A DNA stretch of 64,000 nucleotides from Cyclobacterium plantarum (GTDB lineage Bacteria > Bacteroidota > Bacteroidia > Cytophagales > Cyclobacteriaceae): the NCBI RefSeq assembly GCF_011290685.1, contig NZ_JAANYN010000017.1:1-64000 (forward strand). Reading direction: 5' to 3'. Under the pieces are notes generated by a model. It was given only the letters and a program-made list of their open reading frames with translations, ran no database searches and was not told where the DNA came from. Positions 1 through 8,731 of the stretch are shown in pieces; positions within the stretch are counted from its first letter, which is position 1; each line of letters opens with the position of its first letter. The translations under genes were made by a program, and so were the position numbers.

Positions 1-102
1 TTTTCGGGGTTTTTGAATTAAATTACCTCTATTTAATTCATTGTATATCAGTTTTTTAGGGATTCAGAAAGAAGCCCAAAGTAAGCATATATGGTCTGTA
101 AA

Positions 103-130
103 CAAAAAAAGCAATCCAAATGGATTGCTT
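103..130 (-). terminator. Rho-independent terminator of the cold-shock gene
   Basis: A 7-bp perfect stem (GCAATCC/GGATTGC at 111-117 and 122-128) with a 4-nt loop is followed, on the minus strand, by an unbroken run of seven T. It lies 25 nt past the stop codon of the cold-shock gene and fits an intrinsic terminator for it. Confidence 0.8.
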
Positions 131-154
131 TCTGCTACTGATGTCAATGTTATG

Positions 155-352
155 TTATGCGTTTACTACCTTCACATTCACTGCATTCAGACCTTTTCTT
201 CCTTCTTTAAGATCGAAGGATACATCATCGTCTTCTCTGATTTCGTCTATAAGTCCAGAGACATGCACAAAATACTCTTTAGATGATTCGTCATCAATAA
301 TAAAACCGAATCCTTTGGACTCATTAAAAAATTTTACTTTTCCTGTGTTCAT
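155..352 (-). CDS. Cold-shock domain protein (CspA family)
   Basis: A 65-residue single-domain protein of the usual CspA length. The N-terminal half has the RNP1 motif KGFGFI (about residues 14-19) and RNP2 motif YFVHVS (about 27-32), which bind single-stranded RNA or DNA in this family. It is predicted to be a cytoplasmic nucleic-acid chaperone. The gene stands alone, starts with ATG and is followed by a clear terminator. The sequence alone does not show whether it is cold-inducible. The family call is firm; the paralogue is not identifiable. Confidence 0.95.
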   Translation of the reverse strand: MNTGKVKFFNESKGFGFIIDDESSKEYFVHVSGLIDEIREDDDVSFDLKEGRKGLNAVNVKVVNA

Positions 353-510
353 AATTGTAATTAATTGATTGTATTAATGGCAGTAAAGGTAAGGAAACTT
401 TTTGCAAATAAAACAGTTATTAAAATTATTTTTTTGATTTTAAAGACTTCTTGAAAAGCAATTTTAACTTAATAATGCTCAAAATCAATAAATAGATTTT
501 TTCCTATTTT

Positions 511-1548
511 TTATTTCATTAAATAAACTCCTTGTTCCTTACATTTATTTATTTCATCGGCTGGCCAAATTCCTGATTGCACTTCGCCGATATGCTTTTT
601 TCTCAAAAGAAACATACAGGTTCTGGATTGACCGATCCCTCCTCCTATGCTTTGTGGGAGTTCTCCGTTTAATAATTTTTTATGAAAAAACAGATTTTTT
701 CTTTTTTCTTCACCTGAAAGCGCCAGCTGCCTTTCCAAAGTGTCCGCATCCACCCGAACCCCCATGGAGGAAAGCTCAAAAGAATTTTTTAAAATGGGAT
801 TCCACACCAGAATATCCCCATTTAACCCCTTAAACCCTTCGGAATTGTAACTGCTCCAGTCATCATAATCAGGGGCCCTGCCATCGTGCTTTTCCCCATT
901 GCTAAGTACATCTCCGATACCAATCAGAAAAACTGCTCCATGAGCTTTACAAGCCTGGTATTCCCTTTCCTTGGGGGTTAAATCCGGATATTGTTGCAAG
1001 AGTTCTTCTGCCTGAATAAAGGTAATTTTCTCAGGAAGCTGGGGGGAAATGTCCGGAAATGCGGCAAAGATAGATTTCTCCAGTTCCCTGAAGATACCAT
1101 ATATACTTTCTACCGTGGATTTTAAATAGTCCAGATTTCTTTGGGATGCTGTTATTTTTTGTTCCCAGTCCCATTGGTCTACATACAAGGAGTGCAGTGG
1201 AGAATAGTCTTCATCGGGTCTCAGGGCCCGCATGTCAGTTAAGATCCCCTCTCCGTCTTTTGCTTCCAATTCTGCCAATTGCCATCTTTTCCATTTGGCA
1301 AGAGACTGAACGACTACTGCAGAGGCATCCGACTGATTTTTGATAGGAAACCTGACAGGTCTTTCTGTACCGTTAAGATCGTCGTTGATTCCTGTCCCGT
1401 CCAATATGGCCAGTGGGCAGGAAATTTTTAACAAATTCAACCTTTCAGACATCATGACCGGAAATCGGGTTTTGATCAGGTCTATGGCTCTTTCTGTTTC
1501 TCTTCTATTCAATATGCATTTGTATTTCAGCTCACTGGATGCTGCCAT
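511..1548 (-). CDS. asnA: Aspartate-ammonia ligase (asparagine synthetase A)
   Basis: AsnA makes asparagine from aspartate, ammonia and ATP in the cytoplasm, using a class II aminoacyl-tRNA-synthetase-like fold. The 345-residue product is close to the usual ~330. Recognisable segments are the N-terminal ILDGTGINDDLNG and RPVRF region, the central YVDQWDWE motif, and the C-terminal GGGIGQSR motif that corresponds to synthetase motif 3. The start is the ATG at 1548. It is transcribed alone, convergent with nothing close. No glutaminase domain is present, so ammonia rather than glutamine is the expected nitrogen donor. Confidence 0.96.
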   Translation of the reverse strand: MAASSELKYKCILNRRETERAIDLIKTRFPVMMSERLNLLKISCPLAILDGTGINDDLNGTERPVRFPIKNQSDASAVVVQSLAKWKRWQLAELEAKDGEGILTDMRALRPDEDYSPLHSLYVDQWDWEQKITASQRNLDYLKSTVESIYGIFRELEKSIFAAFPDISPQLPEKITFIQAEELLQQYPDLTPKEREYQACKAHGAVFLIGIGDVLSNGEKHDGRAPDYDDWSSYNSEGFKGLNGDILVWNPILKNSFELSSMGVRVDADTLERQLALSGEEKRKNLFFHKKLLNGELPQSIGGGIGQSRTCMFLLRKKHIGEVQSGIWPADEINKCKEQGVYLMK

Positions 1549-1570
1549 TTTTTTCTAATTTTTCTTTTGA

Positions 1571-1578
1571 CAAACTTA
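1571..1578 (-). promoter_or_regulatory. Possible -7 element upstream of asnA
   Basis: On the minus strand this reads TAAGTTTG, a perfect match to the Bacteroidota -7 consensus TAnnTTTG, 22 nt upstream of the asnA ATG. No TTG was found at the usual -33 distance, so the call rests on one element only. Confidence 0.3.
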
Positions 1579-1640
1579 AAATCGGCGCAATATAAAAGAA
1601 AAGAATTGATTCCGGGACATGCCCTGCCCGATTCAGGTTT

Positions 1641-2783
1641 CTATGGTAGAAAGTTTATGTAGACGGGTTTGTGAATTTCAAAACGGTGGTCTGTGTTGGT
1701 CAGCATCCCGCTTTCAGGGTCCCTACTGAAAGCCAAAAGGGTATTGGAGTTTTGGTTCCCCACCACCAGGAATTTACCGTCCGGGGTAATGTTAAAGTTT
1801 CTTGGTGCATTGCCACCAGAGGAAATGGTTTGAATGTGCTTTAGTTTCCCCTGATCAACGATTTGAAAACCAATAATTTCATTTGCTTCTCCACGATTAG
1901 AGGCATAAAGGAATTTATCATATATCCTGACTTCAGCGGCGCCGACAGTACCGGTAAAACCTTGTTCAAGCAGGCTTTGGGTCTCTACATGTTCCAGGAA
2001 TCCATCATCATAGCGGTAAACGCCTATTTCTGCAGTAATTTCATGGATCAAGTATAAGGTTTCACCAGCTGCGTCAAACACCATGTGTCGGGGACCTGCT
2101 CCTGGCTTTACCTGCAAACGGAAATGTGGGTCTTCAACCAATGGTTTTTCCTCATTGGGGTTAAAATTATATACCACTACCTCATCTGTCCCCAGATCGG
2201 CAACCAAAAGCCTGCCATCCTGAGGATGAAAAACAACCGCATGTACATGAGGTTGCTTTTGTCGGTTGGGATTTATACTGTTCCCTTTGTGGTTGACCAC
2301 CTGAACGGCAGGTTGCAGCCTTCCCTCTGCTTCCACCGGAATAACTGAAAAGTTACCTTCCGAATAGTTTGCTGCAACAACAAATTTTTCTGATGGATCC
2401 AGGCTGAGGTAGCATGGAGCATCACCTGCAGCCGACACGGTGTTGATTTTGGAAATGTGGCCCTCATTCAATGCAAAAGAACTTACCTTTCCCCCCTCAT
2501 CCCCGGCGGTTTCCTCTACTGAAAAAACCAGGTTTTGGGATTTATTGGCAATTACAAATGAAGGATTTTCAGGATCAGTCGCTGAAGAAAGTAAAATGAA
2601 GCCATTTTTCCCGGGATTAAACTCAAGCAGGTGAATCCCTTGTTCAGGAGTATCAGTATAGGTGCCTAACAAAAACAAATAGGAATCGGACATGTCGTTG
2701 GTTATTGTTTGGGATTTCCGGGTATTTGACTGACCACAGGCCATGGCTATCAATACCACAACTATCATTTTATTTATTTTCAT
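1641..2783 (-). CDS. Lactonase-family beta-propeller lipoprotein (6-phosphogluconolactonase-like)
   Basis: This is a seven-bladed propeller of the YbhE/Pgl lactonase family. Typical segments are LFLLGTYTDTPEQGIHL near the N terminus, PCYLSLDPS, PHVHAVVFHP, GPRHMVF and APRNFNITPDGKFLVVGNQ. From the ATG at 2783 the product is 380 residues and begins with a lipoprotein signal ending in IAMAC, so it is probably anchored in the envelope rather than acting as a cytosolic pentose-phosphate enzyme. A longer start at 2816 would bury the signal. The gene overlaps mrpG by 14 nt and so is probably the last gene of the Mrp operon. The substrate is not known from sequence. Confidence 0.85.
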   Translation of the reverse strand: MKINKMIVVVLIAMACGQSNTRKSQTITNDMSDSYLFLLGTYTDTPEQGIHLLEFNPGKNGFILLSSATDPENPSFVIANKSQNLVFSVEETAGDEGGKVSSFALNEGHISKINTVSAAGDAPCYLSLDPSEKFVVAANYSEGNFSVIPVEAEGRLQPAVQVVNHKGNSINPNRQKQPHVHAVVFHPQDGRLLVADLGTDEVVVYNFNPNEEKPLVEDPHFRLQVKPGAGPRHMVFDAAGETLYLIHEITAEIGVYRYDDGFLEHVETQSLLEQGFTGTVGAAEVRIYDKFLYASNRGEANEIIGFQIVDQGKLKHIQTISSGGNAPRNFNITPDGKFLVVGNQNSNTLLAFSRDPESGMLTNTDHRFEIHKPVYINFLP

Positions 2784-3150
2784 CCTTCTTTTGGTCGTTA
2801 TCACTTGAAAGTTCATGGCTTTTGGGGTGGTATTTGCCTTTCAGATCATCCAATTTTGACCCGGACCATAATTTTACTCCTGTAAAATAGGATGCCCTGC
2901 CAATCATATGGGCACCCACCGGGGCGGTAAGCAACATAAACAGGATAATGGCCATTACCCGGGAATAAATTCCGAATTCGTTGAAATAAATTCCTGCCGC
3001 CAGAAGCAGTAACCCAATCCCCAGGGTGGCGGCTTTGGTAGTGACCGAAATCCTCAGGTACAGATCTGGCATCCGTACTACTCCCACAGCTGCCAGTAAT
3101 ATAAAAACAGCTCCCAATGTACTCAGTCCCATGATTAAATAGTCATTCAT
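2770..3150 (-). CDS. mrpG: Na+/H+ antiporter subunit G (MrpG/MnhG)
   Basis: A small membrane subunit of the multi-subunit Mrp cation/proton antiporter. The ATG at 3150 gives 126 residues; a TTG at 3168 would add six residues and looks less likely. Three hydrophobic segments cover about residues 5-95, with the family motif GVVRMPDLYLRISVTTKA after the first and MLLTAPVGAHMIGRAAY-like residues near the third. The hydrophilic C-terminal tail is rich in K, D and E. It overlaps mrpF by 8 nt and the next gene by 14 nt, which suggests translational coupling. Confidence 0.93.
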   Translation of the reverse strand: MNDYLIMGLSTLGAVFILLAAVGVVRMPDLYLRISVTTKAATLGIGLLLLAAGIYFNEFGIYSRVMAIILFMLLTAPVGAHMIGRASYFTGVKLWSGSKLDDLKGKYHPKSHELSSDNDQKKDENK

Positions 3151-3418
3151 TTTTTTCTCTTTTTTCAAGGTAATAGGAAAAAGCCACCGTTCCCAAAAAG
3201 GCGATTAATGCCATGATCATGGCAATATCCAGGAATGCCGGTTGGTCGGTATGTATGCTGTAAATGGTAATAATGCCTATTCCCGTGGTCAGCAAGAGGT
3301 CCAGTGACACCACCCTGTCAGAAAGTGTGGGACCAATAATAAACCGAATAAATATCAAAAGGGTAGATCCGGCCAAAACCGGTAAAATCACATAATATAG
3401 ATAATCGTATACACTCAT
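3143..3418 (-). CDS. mrpF: Na+/H+ antiporter subunit F (MrpF/MnhF)
   Basis: A 91-residue protein with three predicted membrane helices. It carries the MrpF hallmark GPTLSDRVVSLDLL after the first helix and LDIAMIMALIAFLGTVAF at the third. The ATG overlaps the mrpE stop as ATGA, so the two are translationally coupled. It is part of the seven-gene Mrp complex in the cytoplasmic membrane, which exports sodium in exchange for protons. Confidence 0.94.
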   Translation of the reverse strand: MSVYDYLYYVILPVLAGSTLLIFIRFIIGPTLSDRVVSLDLLLTTGIGIITIYSIHTDQPAFLDIAMIMALIAFLGTVAFSYYLEKREKNE

Positions 3419-3894
3419 CTCAAAATCTCCAATAACTTGCGTTCGAATCCATTTTTTATATCTGCTATAAACTCTTCCCTGTCGTGTACATACATGGCAT
3501 GCACGTAAAGCACCTCTCTATCATCTGATACATCCAGGCTCAGGGTTCCTGGTGTAAGAGTAATCAAATTGGCTAGCAGGGTGATCTCCAGATCTGTTTT
3601 TGCAGTAAGCGGTATTTGTATGATCCCGGGTTTCATGTAAAAACTGGGGGTGACCACATCATAGGCCACCTGAAGATTGGCCTTAATCAGTTCGTATAAA
3701 AAGAAAAAGACGAAGGCAATTAGTTTAGGGCCTCGGTAGAAATATTTGTTTTCTTCCCTTTCTTTGGAAATGAGCCACATCAGGAAAAAGCTCAGGATGA
3801 ATCCAAAAACAAAATTTATGAACGAGAATGTTCCTGTCACCGCAAGCCATATGAAGGAGAGCAGGAGATTGCTTAGAAACCTGGTTTTTATCAT
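3415..3894 (-). CDS. mrpE: Na+/H+ antiporter subunit E (MrpE/MnhE)
   Basis: From the ATG at 3894 the product is 159 residues, the usual MrpE length, and begins MIKTRFLSNLLLSF. A longer frame reaching 3987 would run into mrpD and add a hydrophilic leader not seen in the family, so the internal start is chosen. Two or three N-terminal helices are followed by the MrpE domain with LITLTPGTLSLDVSDD and YVHAMYV motifs. It lies 11 nt downstream of mrpD and overlaps mrpF by 4 nt. Confidence 0.93.
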   Translation of the reverse strand: MIKTRFLSNLLLSFIWLAVTGTFSFINFVFGFILSFFLMWLISKEREENKYFYRGPKLIAFVFFFLYELIKANLQVAYDVVTPSFYMKPGIIQIPLTAKTDLEITLLANLITLTPGTLSLDVSDDREVLYVHAMYVHDREEFIADIKNGFERKLLEILR

Positions 3895-3905
3895 TTTCCT
3901 TAGAT

Positions 3906-5414
3906 TTAAATTCCCAAAACGGCTTGAATATATGGAGCTGGATCCATCAGATTTTCCGCTATTGTCATTGACAGGCGCATGATCCATTCTGCACCGAAAC
4001 CAATGCCTAAAGAGATTACCGATAAAAAAGCAATTGAACCAATCATGGCTTTCTTTTTCAATGGTTTTAATTCTTCAAAGTATTTGATGTGTTTTTTCCT
4101 TGGCAATTCGGCTCCATCTTTCCAAAAAACGGCTGCCCATAATTTGGCTATGATGAATAAGGTAAGGAAACTTCCCAATATTATAAAGGCAATCATTAAA
4201 ATATTTGAGCTTGCTATGGCACCCTTGATGAGCAGCAATTTTCCCCAGAAGCCGGAAAGTGGCGGTATCCCTACCAAAGAAAACAAAGGGATGGCCATCA
4301 ACAGGCTCAACAGGGGCTGTTCTTTGTAAAACCCACCCAGTAATCGCATGGAGTAGGTGCCTTTAAATTTGAATATCAAGCCACTGACCATAAACAGGTT
4401 GGTTTTGACCATGATGTCATGAACCAGATAAAACACCGCCCCGGCTATGGCAATGGTACTGTAAATACCCAGACCGGCCAGCATAAAGCCAATATGGCAA
4501 ATGATCAGGTAACTGAATACTTTCCGCATATTATTTTGGATCAATGCTCCCAGTCCTCCGGTAAGAATGGTCAACATGGCCATGATGGAAATTACCCAGG
4601 TAAGGAATTCATCCGGGATAAAGATCAGGGTGAACACCCGCAATAGGGCATATACACCCACCTTGGTTAATAAGCCCCCAAAAATAGCTGAAATGGCAGG
4701 TGGCGGCGTATGATAGGAAGCCGGGAGCCAAAAATATAATGGAAAAACTGCAGATTTGATCCCAAAACCTATCAGGAAGAGTATGGCTGTCACATTTACC
4801 AGTCCGCGATTTTCAACGGCTGCAACCTGAATCGAAAGATCTGCCATGTTCAAACTTCCCGTCAAACCATACAAAATGGCGATAGCGGTAAGGAAGATGA
4901 CAGAAGCCAGCAAATTCATGGTGACATACTTGATGGCCCCCTCTATCTGGGCTTTTTCCCCTCCTATGGTGAGCAGTACAAAGGAAGAAATGATAATGAT
5001 TTCAAACCAAACGTAAAGGTTGAAAATATCACCGGTAAGGAAGGCACCGCTTAAACCCATGATCAAAAGATGCAGAATAGGAAAATATCCGAATTTTATC
5101 CTTGCATTCCGTATACTCCCGACGGAAAACACACTGACAGCCAGTCCCGCAATTGCCGTTAGCAGCACCAGCAGTGCGCTAAAAGTATCGGCCACAAAAG
5201 TGATTCCGAAAGGGGCAACCCAACCTCCTGCCTGCATGGCCTGAATCCCCTCCTGATTTACTTTTAAAAGCAAAAGCAGGCTGATTAGCAAGGCAATCAG
5301 GGATCCGATCACAGAGATCAGCTTTTGAAGGTTTTTTCTGTTCCAGGAAAACATCAGAACCACTGCCACAAAAAGCTGGAAAATTACCGGTAAAACAATG
5401 TAGGGGTTGCTCAT
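3906..5414 (-). CDS. mrpD: Na+/H+ antiporter subunit D (MrpD/MnhD)
   Basis: A 502-residue polytopic membrane protein of the NuoL/M/N-like proton-pump family, with about 14 hydrophobic segments. Family features include [18 protein letters not shown] with the key glutamate in the fifth-helix region, the central segment [22 protein letters not shown] with its conserved lysine, and [10 protein letters not shown]. It is one of the two large ion-translocating subunits of the Mrp complex; MrpA is the other. It overlaps mrpC by 4 nt (ATGA). Confidence 0.96.
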   Translation of the reverse strand: MSNPYIVLPVIFQLFVAVVLMFSWNRKNLQKLISVIGSLIALLISLLLLLKVNQEGIQAMQAGGWVAPFGITFVADTFSALLVLLTAIAGLAVSVFSVGSIRNARIKFGYFPILHLLIMGLSGAFLTGDIFNLYVWFEIIIISSFVLLTIGGEKAQIEGAIKYVTMNLLASVIFLTAIAILYGLTGSLNMADLSIQVAAVENRGLVNVTAILFLIGFGIKSAVFPLYFWLPASYHTPPPAISAIFGGLLTKVGVYALLRVFTLIFIPDEFLTWVISIMAMLTILTGGLGALIQNNMRKVFSYLIICHIGFMLAGLGIYSTIAIAGAVFYLVHDIMVKTNLFMVSGLIFKFKGTYSMRLLGGFYKEQPLLSLLMAIPLFSLVGIPPLSGFWGKLLLIKGAIASSNILMIAFIILGSFLTLFIIAKLWAAVFWKDGAELPRKKHIKYFEELKPLKKKAMIGSIAFLSVISLGIGFGAEWIMRLSMTIAENLMDPAPYIQAVLGI

Positions 5415-5764
5415 AAATCTTCGTCGGTTGCGTTCATTTCGTCCAGATCGTCTGTTTTAACTACTTTATAGGCTCTTTTAATGAGAATGATAGCGAATGC
5501 CTGCAGGCCAAAACTAATGACAATAGCGGTCAGAATAAGGGCCTGTGGAACAGGGTCAGCATATATTTCTCCCAGCATCTTCTCGGTATCGGCAATGATG
5601 GGGGGCTCTCCTTTTACAATTTTACCCAATAAAAAAATAAGCAGGTTGGCACCATTTCCGAGCAGGATCAAACCTATGATCAATTTCACAAGGCTCCTTC
5701 TGAGCATCATGTAAATGCCGGCCGCGTACAATAGTCCTATGATGATTACGAGTAAAATCTCCAT
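5411..5764 (-). CDS. mrpC: Na+/H+ antiporter subunit C (MrpC/MnhC, NuoK-like)
   Basis: A 117-residue, three-helix NuoK-like subunit. Helix one is followed by [25 protein letters not shown], and the third helix region contains [21 protein letters not shown], the family signature. The acidic C-terminal tail ends [12 protein letters not shown]. It sits 2 nt after mrpB and overlaps mrpD by 4 nt. Confidence 0.95.
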   Translation of the reverse strand: MEILLVIIIGLLYAAGIYMMLRRSLVKLIIGLILLGNGANLLIFLLGKIVKGEPPIIADTEKMLGEIYADPVPQALILTAIVISFGLQAFAIILIKRAYKVVKTDDLDEMNATDEDL

Positions 5765-5766
5765 GC

Positions 5767-6177
5767 TTACAAGCCTTCAGATATGGTGAAAATAATCGTG
5801 AGTGTCACTCCTATGACCACCAGGTACACTCCTGTATCAAAAAACAAAGCCGTACCAACCGAGCCAATCACAGGCACGGATTGCTTCATCCAAAGACCTG
5901 TCATAAAAGTATCCCCGAAAGCCAGAGGCAGGGATCCTGCCGTCAGGGCCAGCAACAATCCCACAGGCATGAGAAATCCGGGGTGAAATTTTATAATATT
6001 TTTGGTCTTATCTATCCCATTGGCAAAAGAATGAATCACGAAGGCGATAGCAGCCATCAGCCCGCCTACAAATCCTCCACCTGGAAGATAATGGCCTCTC
6101 AATAAAATAAACACTGAAAACAGTAACAGCAAAGGGAGCAGGTAAGCTGATGCAGTTTTAAATATAATTGTTTTCAT
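5767..6177 (-). CDS. mrpB: Na+/H+ antiporter subunit B (MrpB/MnhB)
   Basis: A 136-residue, four-helix membrane protein of the MnhB family. The motifs [19 protein letters not shown] near residue 25-45 and [17 protein letters not shown] near the C terminus are diagnostic. The gene follows mrpA by 3 nt, in the usual A-B-C-D-E-F-G order. Confidence 0.95.
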   Translation of the reverse strand: MKTIIFKTASAYLLPLLLLFSVFILLRGHYLPGGGFVGGLMAAIAFVIHSFANGIDKTKNIIKFHPGFLMPVGLLLALTAGSLPLAFGDTFMTGLWMKQSVPVIGSVGTALFFDTGVYLVVIGVTLTIIFTISEGL

Positions 6178-6180
6178 ATA

Positions 6181-8487
6181 CTATTCTTTTTCTGTACTTC
6201 TTAGGTGTAATTTCAACAAGCCAAATACGCCAATGGCCGCTATGGCCAAAACAGTGATTTCGACCATGGTATCAAAACCCCTGAAATCAACCAATATAAC
6301 ATTCACAACATTCTTTCCTTTTCCAAGGATATAGGCATTTTCTGCGTAATACTGACTGGTCTCTTTGCTCACCGTCTCGTTCATCACTTCCAGGGTAAGG
6401 ATACTGATAAGCGTTCCAAATGCCAGAGAAAGCAGACCATCCCGGACCCTGTCTCTGGTATCCGATAATTTTAAATATTTAGGTAAATTATACAGCACCA
6501 AAACAAATAAGATAACTGTCAGGGTATCAATGGAAAATTGAGTCATGGCCAGGTCAGGAGCTGAATAAAAAAGGAAGATGAGGCAAAATGAGTAACCCAC
6601 CACTCCCATGGAAGCTACGGCCACAAGTCTGGACTTGGAAAATACCGTGAATAAAATGGCTACTGCCATAATTATTAAAACCACTGCCTCATAAAAAGTA
6701 ACGGCTGTCATGGTGCTTGTATCTACATATAAGGTAATGCCGGTAAAAAGGCGGTAGGCCAGCATTAGCGAAATAAAACTCAAAATGGTAATCAAGTAGT
6801 ATCGAAGGTAGCCATTTTGAAAAAATCTTGTCCATCCGCTACTGAATGTGGCAAATCCACTAGAGATCAACCTTACAATGGACTCCGGGGAAATGCCCTC
6901 AAATGCAGTGACTTTGGACAATAAGTTTTCGGATGGTTTTAAAATAAAGTAGAGTGCAGTTCCTGAACCTATAGTAATTACACTCAGGAGAAGAATCAAA
7001 TTAAACCCATGCCACAACTGCAGGTGAAAATCGGGCTCTGTCCCCGTGAGACCAGCCACCACCGGTTGAATCAGGCTACTTTCCAATAAAAAAGGTGCCA
7101 ATCCAAACAAAATACATAATATCCCAAGAATTAATGGGGGTGCATACATGGCAGGACCGGGAAGATGTAGGTGTTGGAATCGTTCAGGTAACTTTCCAAG
7201 AAAAGGCTTAATTCCTGCCAGGAAACCGGCAAACAATAGGGCTACATTGGTGATGATGGCAAGGATGGTCAGTGGCCATGCCAGATCACCCATACCCAGC
7301 GTGGCTGCATAAATCAGGTCTTTGCCAACAAAACCAAAAGAGGGAGGTATACCGGCATTTGAAATGGCCGCAAGCAGGGCAGCAATCCCCACCGGGAGCA
7401 TGACCTTATTCAAACCCCCTAGCTGGCTCACATCCCGGGTTCCCGTTTCATGGTCAATAATTCCTGTCACCAGGAAAAGAGTGGCTTTGTACAAGGCGTG
7501 TACCAGAATAAAAACAGCAGCTGCCAAAAGGGCGGCAGAAGTCCCCAGGCCAATTAGAAACACCAATATTCCTAAAGCTGAAATGGTGGAATAGGCAAGG
7601 ATTCCCTTCAAGTCCAGTCGGAACAAGGCATGAATGGCTGCATAAACCATGGTAATAGCCCCCACAATAATCAATGGGCCATTCCACCATTCGTGATTTC
7701 CCAACACCGGAGTGAAACGAGCCAGTAGATAAATCCCTGCCTTCACCATGGTGGCAGAGTGCAGGTAGGTGGAAACCGGGGTAGGTGCCTTCATGGCTCC
7801 GGGCAACCAAAAATGAAAAGGAAACTGGGCGGATTTGGTAAAGGCAGCCAAAAAAAGGAACAGCAGAATCCAACCATATAAGTTGTTTCCCTGAATGACT
7901 TCAGAAAGGGAGGACATGGCGGAAATCTGATTGAGCTGAGTGACATGACCTAGCCCTACCATAGCCGCCAAAAGGAATAAACCTCCAATACCGGTAATGG
8001 CCAATGCGGTAAGAGCGGATTTCCGGGAAGCCTCGCTGTCGTTATTGAAACCTATCAGAAAAAAGGAACTGATACTGGTGAGTTCCCAAAAGATAAATAA
8101 GGTGTAAATATTGTCCGATAATACCAGGCCAAGCATGGAAGCCATAAACATGGACAAGTAGGCATAAAAACGATCCAGAAAATGGTGTCCTTTCAGGTAA
8201 GCCGAAGTATAAATAAAAACCAGAGTTCCAATACCACTGATCAGCAGAACAAACAACATGGACAAGCCATCCAGGTAGAAATCAAGATTGACCCCAATGG
8301 AGGGGACCCACTGATAACTGATCCTTACGTGTCCATTATCCTGAATTTCAGGCAAGATAGAGAGAAAAAATACAAAAATCGAAAGCGGTAACAATGCCGC
8401 CCAAAGTGTGGATTTTGATTTTAGCCTACCCATGATCAGGGGGATTACCAAAGCAAAAACAAATCCAGAAATTACTGCGATTAACAT
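6181..8487 (-). CDS. mrpA: Na+/H+ antiporter subunit A (MrpA/MnhA)
   Basis: The 768-residue first gene of the Mrp operon and its largest membrane subunit. The N-terminal ~500 residues form a NuoL-like proton channel, with the segments TLFIFWELTSISSFFLIGF, AFTKSAQFPFHFWLPGAM and PTPVSTYLHSATMVKAG. The C-terminal ~200 residues correspond to the MrpA-specific extension (DUF4040/MbeD-like), including YSAPDLAMTQFSIDTLTVILFV and LVDFRGFDTMVEITVLAIAAIG. The length is close to other MrpA proteins, so there is no sign of truncation. A 244-bp region separates it from the divergent ppc gene. Confidence 0.96.
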   Translation of the reverse strand: MLIAVISGFVFALVIPLIMGRLKSKSTLWAALLPLSIFVFFLSILPEIQDNGHVRISYQWVPSIGVNLDFYLDGLSMLFVLLISGIGTLVFIYTSAYLKGHHFLDRFYAYLSMFMASMLGLVLSDNIYTLFIFWELTSISSFFLIGFNNDSEASRKSALTALAITGIGGLFLLAAMVGLGHVTQLNQISAMSSLSEVIQGNNLYGWILLFLFLAAFTKSAQFPFHFWLPGAMKAPTPVSTYLHSATMVKAGIYLLARFTPVLGNHEWWNGPLIIVGAITMVYAAIHALFRLDLKGILAYSTISALGILVFLIGLGTSAALLAAAVFILVHALYKATLFLVTGIIDHETGTRDVSQLGGLNKVMLPVGIAALLAAISNAGIPPSFGFVGKDLIYAATLGMGDLAWPLTILAIITNVALLFAGFLAGIKPFLGKLPERFQHLHLPGPAMYAPPLILGILCILFGLAPFLLESSLIQPVVAGLTGTEPDFHLQLWHGFNLILLLSVITIGSGTALYFILKPSENLLSKVTAFEGISPESIVRLISSGFATFSSGWTRFFQNGYLRYYLITILSFISLMLAYRLFTGITLYVDTSTMTAVTFYEAVVLIIMAVAILFTVFSKSRLVAVASMGVVGYSFCLIFLFYSAPDLAMTQFSIDTLTVILFVLVLYNLPKYLKLSDTRDRVRDGLLSLAFGTLISILTLEVMNETVSKETSQYYAENAYILGKGKNVVNVILVDFRGFDTMVEITVLAIAAIGVFGLLKLHLRSTEKE

Positions 8488-8731
8488 CAGCGGTTGATTA
8501 AAATGTTGGTTTTCGAAAGCCTAAAATACAAAAAAATATTCGATTGGCGGGGAAGCCTTTGCCTGAATCCATGAGTGGGTCGCATGAGATAGACAATAAG
8601 ATCCTGACAATAAGGAAAATAAATCCGTAATCTATTTTTGATATTGAAATTATGCCCTATAAATAATGCATAGAAGGAAAAAAATGTGCATTTTTGGATA
8701 ATTGGAAAGATTAAAATTAATCCCATCAACC

